From positions 372,001-436,000 of the forward strand of contig JAHCAT010000001.1 of the NCBI GenBank assembly GCA_019634735.1: DNA of 64,000 nucleotides, in the 5' to 3' direction. The DNA is from Lysobacterales bacterium (lineage in GTDB: Bacteria; Pseudomonadota; Gammaproteobacteria; Xanthomonadales; UBA2363). Positions 24,192 through 29,906 of the stretch are shown one piece after another. The position numbers were made by a program, and so were the translations under genes. Positions within the stretch are counted from its first letter, which is position 1. Every line of letters begins with the position of its first letter. The notes under the pieces are model-generated. The model was given only the letters and a program-made list of their open reading frames with translations, had not been told where the DNA came from and did no database searches.

Positions 24192-25169
24192 TTACTCCTT
24201 CAGTTGGAGTATTCGGGGCGTCGAGGCCAATGATTTCAGTGCTTTCGATACTGCCTGACGTTCGATGCCCAGTTTTCGCGCTATCTCAGACTGGTTGAGT
24301 CCATCCCACTGGAGTATCAGTATTTGCTTTTTGCGGTCTGATAGCTTCGAGTCCACCATCAAGCGCGCCTGGTTGCGCAGCTCTCCTTTGTCGGCTGACT
24401 GTACAGTCTGGCTCAACATGAGGTGGTAGAAGTAGCGATCCACCAGCGGGTCGCCAGAGGCGGCTTGCGGCGTGGCACGCTTCGCGCACTGACGGTTGAG
24501 CCGGTCAAGTTCGAGGTTGAATTGCGCGAGGGATCGCTTTGCTTGCCTATAAGCGGGGTTCCGGCTGCCATTCGCCAAGATCGGTCTATGCCTGGCGCAG
24601 TACTGGTGGCTGAGTTCGAGTTTCTTGCGGTCTTGCAGCTCTACGTCATTGACTTGGTCGTCAGCGACCGTTGCCATGAAGTCGGCGAACTCGGTCAGCT
24701 CTCCACATAGTTCGCAAAAGCCGTGTTTGCGTTGTGCGTTTAGATTGACGCCCGTTGTGGTGGTCGATTTTTTAGGGCGCTTGCACGCGCAATCCCAAAC
24801 CAAGCCGGTTAGCGACTCGATGGTTGCAACAAATCGCTTATCCCTTGAATCCTGCTTGTCTTCCGTTTTGATGAAATGGCGCAGTAACTGTCGTTGCAGG
24901 CGAACCATCGTATCAAATCCGAGCAATCGAATGGTCTCACTGAAGTCCATTCCCGCCCCGACGCCGGAGACGAAGCCCGCATAGCGTGCGGGGAGGGCGT
25001 TCATGTAAGTGGCTACGGCGGGATCAATGACTTCCTGTATCAATCGCACGATTGGGTAGCGCCGCGAGGCAGTGGAGTATGGGCGCCAGCGCTCCTGAAA
25101 GCGTTCGATGGCTTCCGATATGTCGGGGTCGCATCCTTCCCAGATGGTTATGGCCTGTTCTTTTTTCAT
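24192..25169 (-). CDS. HTH regulator with a Cys-rich middle, unknown target
   Basis: A 325-residue protein whose C-terminus (about 285-320: SDRKKQILILQWDGLNQSEIARKLG and on, ending QAVSKALKSL) is a LuxR/sigma-region-4-like helix-turn-helix. The middle has cysteines spaced like a metal site: C127, C129, C152, C155, C191 and H194. The N-terminal 120 residues are not recognised. It is transcribed toward int and divergent from the AlpA-like gene, so it may control int or the replication genes. Proteins of this layout occur beside integrases on islands, which is a general impression rather than a searched result. Confidence 0.65.
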   Translation of the reverse strand: MKKEQAITIWEGCDPDISEAIERFQERWRPYSTASRRYPIVRLIQEVIDPAVATYMNALPARYAGFVSGVGAGMDFSETIRLLGFDTMVRLQRQLLRHFIKTEDKQDSRDKRFVATIESLTGLVWDCACKRPKKSTTTTGVNLNAQRKHGFCELCGELTEFADFMATVADDQVNDVELQDRKKLELSHQYCARHRPILANGSRNPAYRQAKRSLAQFNLELDRLNRQCAKRATPQAASGDPLVDRYFYHLMLSQTVQSADKGELRNQARLMVDSKLSDRKKQILILQWDGLNQSEIARKLGIERQAVSKALKSLASTPRILQLKE

Positions 25170-25258
25170 GGTGTCAACCTATTTGGGTAATTATAAGGCT
25201 GTCGCAGTATGAATTGCTAGGCACCATAAGGCACTCGTTAGCAATTGGAGGCCGGGCC

Positions 25259-25486
25259 ATGCAGGCAGCAACCAGAAAAATACTCATCAACAGAAAAAAG
25301 CTCCTGGAGATCATTCCGCTCTCGACGCGAACGATCTACAACCTGGAGCAGCGAGGGGAATTTCCACGCCGTATCGCCCTCACATGCAGGAATGTCGCAT
25401 GGGATTTATCGGAAGTCGAAGAGTGGATCGAGGCGCGTAAATCGTCGGGTATTCAGGCTGATCGGCCCGGCGACGTGAGGGGTTGA
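25259..25486 (+). CDS. alpA: AlpA-like MerR-type DNA-binding protein
   Basis: A 75-residue protein with the AlpA/excisionase winged-helix pattern (LINRKKLLEIIPLSTRTIYN, RGEFPRRIAL, then VEEWIEARK). The ATG at 25259 has TTGGAGG at good spacing. Such proteins activate int or act as excisionase on P4-like islands. It begins an operon with repA and repC (one base between its stop and the repA start), so it could couple excision to replication. The frame is open upstream to 25052 without support. Confidence 0.8.
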   Translation: MQAATRKILINRKKLLEIIPLSTRTIYNLEQRGEFPRRIALTCRNVAWDLSEVEEWIEARKSSGIQADRPGDVRG

Positions 25487-25487
25487 T

Positions 25488-26315
25488 ATGGCCCTTGACC
25501 TGATGGTGGCGTTCACCGAGCCGCCGCCGCCGATTGATTACGTTTTACCCAATATGGTTGCCGGCACGGTTGGCGCACTGGTGTCACCTGGCGGGGCAGG
25601 CAAGTCCATGCTGATCCTGCAATTGGCTGCGCAGATTGCCGGCGGCCCTGATTTGCTGGAAGTGGGTGACCTGCCCACCGGTCCAGTCATTTATTTGCCA
25701 GCCGAAGATCCCCCCATCGCTATCCATCACCGACTGCACGCTTTGGGGGCATATCTGACCTCTGAACAACGGCAATTAGTGGCTGAGGGCTTGGTAATAG
25801 AACCTCTTATCGGTAGATGCCCAAACATCATGAACTTGGGCTGGTTCGATGGCCTCAAGCGAGCTGCTGACGGTCGCCGCTTGATGATCTTGGACACCTT
25901 GCGGCGGTTCCACATAGAAGAGGAAAACGCCAGCGGCCCAATGGCGCAGGTGATTGGCCGAATGGAGGCCATCGCTACCGAAACCGGGTGCTCAATCGTG
26001 TTTCTTCATCACGCTAGCAAGGGTGCCGCCATGATGGGGGCTGGCGACCAGCAGCAGGCCAGCCGAGGATCGTCCGTGCTGGTCGATAACATCCGCTGGC
26101 AGTCCTATCTGTCCGGAATGACACAAGCCGAGGCTGAAGAATGTGGCGTTGAAGATAGTCAGCGCGGGTACTTCGTACGCTACGGCGTGAGCAAGGCCAA
26201 TTACGGCGCGCCCTTCCCGGAGCGTTGGTTCAGACGGCATGAGGGCGGCGTATTAAAGCCCGCAGTGCTGGAAAAGCGCAGGGTAAAAGGGGTGTTCAAT
26301 GGCTACGCTGGTTGA
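25488..26315 (+). CDS. repA: IncQ-type RepA hexameric replicative helicase
   Basis: A 275-residue RecA-fold ATPase. The stretches YVLPNMVAGTVGALVSPGG, IYLPAEDPP, LDTLRRFHIEEENASGPM and the ending motif of the core are almost word for word those I recall from RepA of plasmid RSF1010. Walker A is GGAGKS (35-40). RepA unwinds DNA at the IncQ oriV. repC begins 17 bases before its stop, as in IncQ plasmids. The third IncQ replication gene, the primase RepB, is not present in the island. Without it the element would need a host or helper primase for autonomous copying. Confidence 0.9.
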   Translation: MALDLMVAFTEPPPPIDYVLPNMVAGTVGALVSPGGAGKSMLILQLAAQIAGGPDLLEVGDLPTGPVIYLPAEDPPIAIHHRLHALGAYLTSEQRQLVAEGLVIEPLIGRCPNIMNLGWFDGLKRAADGRRLMILDTLRRFHIEEENASGPMAQVIGRMEAIATETGCSIVFLHHASKGAAMMGAGDQQQASRGSSVLVDNIRWQSYLSGMTQAEAEECGVEDSQRGYFVRYGVSKANYGAPFPERWFRRHEGGVLKPAVLEKRRVKGVFNGYAG

Positions 26316-27162
26316 GCATCGTGGTTGCGACGTAGATCACGCCAGACATGACCCTGCCTTGGCGTTGGTATCACTATTTCGGCCTGTTTGCCGTGGGCGT
26401 CGTGCTGGCGGCCTCGCCATTGAGCACGAGCATAACGGGTTGCGCCTAAAGTTCAATGTTTGGCAGTCGCTGGATAGCCGCGACCAGTCCGTATTGCTCG
26501 CTGCTGTGGGATTGGCCGGTATGATGGCTCATGTGGGCGAAACCCAAGGCTTGGGCCAAGACGTTACCCACCCCAGGGGGCAGCAGCTATGGCTCGATTT
26601 GGAGCCGTCTGAGCAGGCCGTAATGGATCGCGCCATTGTCGTTAAAACGAGCCGCTACGCGATGCTACAGGCCGCAGGTATGGCAGACGGCAAGGCCGAG
26701 TATGACAGGCTAGAAGATTGCCTGGAACGCTTGAGCATGGTTGGCTGTCGTGCCCGCAAGGATGGTTACGACTGGTCCATGCGTCTGCTGTCCTACGCTG
26801 AAACTCCGGAAGGCCAGATACACATAGCCCTAAACCCTCGTTTTGCCGAGGCTCTTTCCGGGCATCACGTCCATGTATCCCTAACTGAGCGCCGAGCGCT
26901 ACGCGGCGATACGGCCCAGCTTGCCCATGCTTGGCTGTCGGCTTGGTTGCGGCAGGGTGCTAGCAACAGCATCCGGCTTGACCGCCTGGCTGAAAAGGTT
27001 TGGGGGCCACCCAGCAAGAGTGCATCCACCAACAGGAGTCGCCGGGAGCGCATTGCCAAGGCGTTGCAGGAGATAGGACGGCTTGAGGGTTGGCAAGTGA
27101 AAATAGAGGGCCGAGGCGGTGGAGCCAAGGCAACTATAAGGCGCCCGCTGACCCTCGGATAG
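26299..27162 (+). CDS. repC: IncQ-type RepC replication initiator
   Basis: A 287-residue protein whose order of motifs follows RSF1010 RepC: HDPALALVSLFRP at the start, a central VVKTSRYAM and ECLERL-like helix, LLSYAETPEGQIHIALNP, and the C-terminal winged-helix ending in a basic tail. RepC binds iterons at oriV and opens the origin for RepA. Three 22-bp iterons start 4 bases after its stop, matching the expected layout. It overlaps repA by 17 bases and has AAGGGG upstream of its ATG. Identity to known RepC looks moderate, lower than for RepA. Confidence 0.85.
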   Translation: MATLVEHRGCDVDHARHDPALALVSLFRPVCRGRRAGGLAIEHEHNGLRLKFNVWQSLDSRDQSVLLAAVGLAGMMAHVGETQGLGQDVTHPRGQQLWLDLEPSEQAVMDRAIVVKTSRYAMLQAAGMADGKAEYDRLEDCLERLSMVGCRARKDGYDWSMRLLSYAETPEGQIHIALNPRFAEALSGHHVHVSLTERRALRGDTAQLAHAWLSAWLRQGASNSIRLDRLAEKVWGPPSKSASTNRSRRERIAKALQEIGRLEGWQVKIEGRGGGAKATIRRPLTLG

Positions 27163-27374
27163 TACCGTATTAACGGAGACGCCTTCCCGTATTAACGGGG
27201 ACGCTCTACCGTATTAACAGGGACGTTCTGCCGATCAAAAAATCGCTGAAAGCCGCGTCCTGTCCGGCTTTTGGCGACTCCGCAAAAATCCGTACTAAGA
27301 AGTTACTAAGAACTTCTAGGGCCGAAGGCCCCAGGAGGGGCTTCGGCCGTGCTTATCAATCGGCCTTCGGCCGA
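27163..27374. other. Putative IncQ-like origin of replication (oriV)
   Basis: Directly after repC come three iterons, then an A-rich stretch near 27236 and three inverted repeats: AGAAGTT/AACTTCT (27298/27311), a 12-bp GGCCGAAG..CCCC stem (27320-27348), and CGGCCTTCGGCCG (27361-27373). IncQ origins have iterons, an AT-rich segment and single-strand initiation hairpins in that order, so the layout fits. No experiment supports activity. Confidence 0.65.
27166..27231 (+). repeat. Three 22-bp iterons
   Basis: CGTATTAACGGAGACG (27166), CGTATTAACGGGGACG (27188) and CGTATTAACAGGGACG (27210) recur with an exact 22-base period. They are the likely RepC binding sites. Confidence 0.85.
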
Positions 27375-27495
27375 TGGTTGAACGCCAAGGGAAGGGGGAT
27401 GGGTCGGAGCAGTCTCTCAGGAGGGTAGCTTTCTCCTTTGTTTGGTAGGGTCATGTCGGGACCGAAAAAGGGACACGCGTTACGGCTCTACCCGT

Positions 27496-27531
27496 GTTGT
27501 ATGTTGTATGTAGCGCACTACAACATACAAC
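27496..27531. repeat. Inverted repeat of 13 bp
   Basis: GTTGTATGTTGTA at 27496 is repeated inverted at 27519 with a 10-base spacer. It is a possible operator or hairpin; no gene starts next to it. Confidence 0.5.
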
Positions 27532-27550
27532 AATCGTAAAAAGCGCCAAG

Positions 27551-27566
27551 CGCCCCTCAAATATCA
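27551..27566 (-). other. IncP oriV iteron-like sequence 1
   Basis: Read on the minus strand, TGATATTTGAGGGGCG differs by one base from the IncP-1 TrfA iteron pattern TGACAnTTGAGGGGC that I know from RK2. The flanking CAATAG also resembles RK2. Confidence 0.45.
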
Positions 27567-27586
27567 ATAGCCCGCCGCATTGTCGA

Positions 27587-27595
27587 TTATGCACA
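27587..27595 (+). other. DnaA-box-like site
   Basis: TTATGCACA fits the DnaA box consensus TTATnCACA. It lies between the two IncP iteron-like sequences. A single match can be chance. Confidence 0.35.
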
Positions 27596-27772
27596 GGACG
27601 TCACTAGGCGTCGGAAACAGGGCACCCCCCTTGGCGTTCAACCTAGTCACCGAGCCGATAAAGGTAAGGAATGCTTTGGGAGTCGCAGACAGTCAGCAAG
27701 ACCGAAGGACTATAAATTTTCAGATGGCCATCTCTCGCCAGACCGAGCCGGGGCAGGGTTTCCTTGTTTATT

Positions 27773-27788
27773 TGACACTTGAGGGGCG
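27773..27788 (+). other. IncP oriV iteron-like sequence 2
   Basis: TGACACTTGAGGGGCG matches the IncP-1 TrfA iteron pattern fully, in the opposite orientation to the first copy 207 bases away. A single copy would not make an origin; it looks like a relic. Confidence 0.5.
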
Positions 27789-28036
27789 GGTAAACGGTAC
27801 AGATGAAAATCGAAAATGCGAATTGTGATTTGCGTTCGGCATGCACAGCATGCCTATGGGAAAGCACTACTGTTGAAGCGCTATTTCTGCGCTGTTGGAG
27901 CACAACTAGAACGCTGTCGATGCGCTGTTACTGAACATTCTGCCGCAATTCCATGAGCGTTACGCTGAAGTGAGATCCAGTGACGACAAAATAGCGGTGA
28001 TATGATCTGAGCGTAAGCGGAAGATTGGATGCTGAA

Positions 28037-28160
28037 CACGGGGCAGGATGTGTGAAGTTAGCTAACCGGCGAGCCGGTTATCTTTCTTCACTGTCCCTTA
28101 TTCGCACCAGGGGCGCTCAACGGGTCATCCTGCTCTGCGAGGCAGCCGGCTACCGCCGGC
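28037..28160 (-). other. oriT: IncP-type origin of transfer (oriT)
   Basis: Read on the minus strand, the order is GCGAATAAGGGACAGTGAAG, an 8-bp inverted repeat (TAACCGGC/GCCGGTTA, at 28063-28080), ACTTCACACATCCTG, then CCCC. This is the IncP (RP4/R751) oriT layout: SRI-type repeat bound by TraJ, then the nick region with the TATCCTG/CATCCTG core. By homology the nick falls between 28043 and 28044 on the minus strand. The traJ-side hairpin GCCGGC..CGCCGGC (28145-28160) is kept too. No relaxase gene is present, so transfer would need an IncP TraI in trans. Confidence 0.8.
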
Positions 28161-28179
28161 GAGAGAGAAGAGGCGAGGC

Positions 28180-28236
28180 ATGGAGAACGACGAGAAGGAA
28201 CACGGCCGCCGGCGGCACCTGCGGGTGCCGGTGTTC
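28180..28236 (+). pseudogene. Truncated traJ (oriT-binding protein) of IncP-beta type
   Basis: The first 19 codons (MENDEKEHGRRRHLRVPVF) match the N-terminus of R751 TraJ as I recall it, at the right distance from the oriT. The sequence then leaves the family: the open frame continues to 28461 with unrelated, low-complexity residues. So the element kept the oriT and the traJ start but lost the relaxosome gene. The 281-base continuation is probably not a functional protein. Confidence 0.7.
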
Positions 28237-28387
28237 AACCCAGCATCGCAGCAGCTTGCCACCCTCATTGCGGGCTTCCAGTCGCCTGGCCTCAAAGGTT
28301 CAGGTAGCTGTCATGGGTGTTGCCTCGCCATGGGAACAGTCCCAGGGGGAACCGTACTGTCACGGCAGGCTGAGATGCTCAACCTGT

Positions 28388-28475
28388 TCAGAAAACGGTG
28401 GTTTTCTAGACACTCTGCCATGCGATGTTTTCTGATCGCCGTTGTGGTCATTGAGTGTTAAGATACTCGTCAAAT
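28388..28475. promoter_or_regulatory. Inverted repeats upstream of the resolvase, possible res site
   Basis: TCAGAAAAC (28388) recurs inverted as GTTTTCTGA (28427), with an inner AGAAAAC/GTTTTCT hairpin (28390-28407). TTGAGTGTTAAGATACTCGTCAA-like dyad symmetry follows at 28451-28473. Resolvase genes often lie next to their own recombination site and are repressed through it. The fit to known res sites was not tested. Confidence 0.4.
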
Positions 28476-28497
28476 TTTCAATGTACTGGTTGCGTCC

Positions 28498-29085
28498 ATG
28501 AATCAACGGATAGGATACGCTCGCGTATCGACCGATGACCAGCACCTGGAGTTGCAGCGCGACGCGCTTTCGCAGGCTGGGTGCAGCGTGATCTATGAGG
28601 AAGCGATCAGCGGTAAGAGCGCTGTGCGTCCAGAGCTTGAACAGTGCCGCAAGGCCCTGCGGGCAGGGGATACGCTGGTGGTATGGCGCCTGGATCGCCT
28701 TGGTCGCAGTTTGCCTGACCTAGTGCAGATCATCGCTGACCTTGAGCAGCGAGGCATTGGCTTTGAGAGCTTGACAGAAAAAATCGAGACGAGCAGCGCG
28801 GCGGGCAAGTTGGTTTTTCATGTATTTGCGGCGCTGGCCGAGTTCGAGCGAGGCTTGATTCGGGAGCGCACCCAAGCCGGCCTGGCCGCAGCTCGTGCAC
28901 GAGGGCGGGCGGGAGGTCGCAAGCCGAAGCTGGACGCCAAACAGATACGCCAGATTAAGGTATTGCTGCGCGATCCAAATACCAGCGTTGCCGAGGTGGC
29001 CCGTGACTATGGCGTGTCGAGAACAACCATTTATAAGTATTGCGGCGTAGTGCCGCCGAGCGAACTGATTGAAGGGGCAACATGA
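28498..29085 (+). CDS. Small serine recombinase (resolvase/invertase family)
   Basis: A 195-residue protein with the catalytic Ser11 in YARVSTDDQ, the conserved arginines in WRLDRLGRS, the EFERGLIRERT hinge helix, and a C-terminal HTH (VAEVARDYGVSRTTIYKYC). Tn3-type TnpR and Gin/Pin invertases share this layout. No transposase or transposon ends are nearby. Its stop overlaps the start of the nuclease gene (ATGA), which puts it at the head of the cargo operon rather than in a separate transposon. It may resolve multimers or control the operon by binding upstream. Confidence 0.92.
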   Translation: MNQRIGYARVSTDDQHLELQRDALSQAGCSVIYEEAISGKSAVRPELEQCRKALRAGDTLVVWRLDRLGRSLPDLVQIIADLEQRGIGFESLTEKIETSSAAGKLVFHVFAALAEFERGLIRERTQAGLAAARARGRAGGRKPKLDAKQIRQIKVLLRDPNTSVAEVARDYGVSRTTIYKYCGVVPPSELIEGAT

Positions 29086-29906
29086 CCAAGAAGACAACCG
29101 CTTTCGACGTGTTTGAGAAATGCGTCCAAGCAGTCCAAGCCGGAGAACTGATCGAATCTGTCTCTGCGAAGGACAAGGAATTTCATTTCCAGAACTGGTT
29201 TCAGAAGAGACTTCAAAGCCTGTCGATGCACTTCGAGGGGTCGGGCCGCAACACCTACCCCGACTTCTGCTTGGTGGAGCACACTGAGGGATACGAGATC
29301 AAGGGCCTGGCATGGCCTGGCCGTGAACGCGACTACGATTCGAATAGCCAAGTGCCGACCGGTTTTCACAACGGCCGCCAAATCTTCTACGTGTTTGGCC
29401 GCTACCCGGCTGACTTATCTGGCTATGCTGATCAGGGCAACGGCCGCAGGCAATACCCGGTGGTTGATCTCGTCGTTTGCCACGGCGACTTCCTCAACGC
29501 TGATCACAACTACGTTCACAAGAACAAGAGCGTGAAGGGCTTTGGCACCTACGGCGACATCATGATCCGCGACCGCAAGATGTACGTCGCGCCAACACCC
29601 TTTGCGCTAACCGAAGGCACCACGGGCCTGATGACTTTGATTCTGCCGGAGGACTTCGGCACCGATGACCGCTATCAAGTCGTCGGCAACCTCACGCGCG
29701 TCGAAGCCGAAACACTGGTGGTTGGTTACAACTTCGATTTGCGCACGAATGAGCTGAAGGCAGAGCGTGTGCCCAATCCCAACAAGGGAACTCAGCACCG
29801 CTTCGTGGCCTATCGGCTCAAAGATCAAACGAGCAAGCCTGTCTCCATGACGGGCACGCAGGTACAGCCCGACGAGAACTACCAGCCTGAAGACGGGTGC
29901 GAATGA
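29082..29906 (+). CDS. Candidate PD-(D/E)XK restriction endonuclease
   Basis: A 274-residue protein of no family I can name. Its N-terminal third carries a PD-(D/E)XK nuclease pattern: P60-D61, then E72-I73-K74 after ten residues, preceded by a helix with E33 and W39 (FHFQNWFQKRLQ). The rest has no recognised motif. It overlaps the resolvase upstream and the DNA methylase downstream by four bases each, which is the arrangement of a restriction-modification pair. Restriction activity is therefore inferred from motif plus context; it is not proved by homology. AGGGG precedes the ATG. Confidence 0.65.
   Translation: MTKKTTAFDVFEKCVQAVQAGELIESVSAKDKEFHFQNWFQKRLQSLSMHFEGSGRNTYPDFCLVEHTEGYEIKGLAWPGRERDYDSNSQVPTGFHNGRQIFYVFGRYPADLSGYADQGNGRRQYPVVDLVVCHGDFLNADHNYVHKNKSVKGFGTYGDIMIRDRKMYVAPTPFALTEGTTGLMTLILPEDFGTDDRYQVVGNLTRVEAETLVVGYNFDLRTNELKAERVPNPNKGTQHRFVAYRLKDQTSKPVSMTGTQVQPDENYQPEDGCE

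Noticed and set aside
27580-27828. An 82-codon open frame in the IncP-like relic region.
   Set aside because: No ribosome site, no homology seen, and it covers the iteron-like word at 27773.
28237-28461. The continuation of the traJ reading frame.
   Set aside because: After codon 19 the residues no longer resemble TraJ and have no recognisable fold, so only the stub is annotated as traJ remnant.
28498-29085. The resolvase as part of a Tn3-family transposon.
   Set aside because: No transposase, no 38-bp terminal inverted repeats and no target duplication seen around it.
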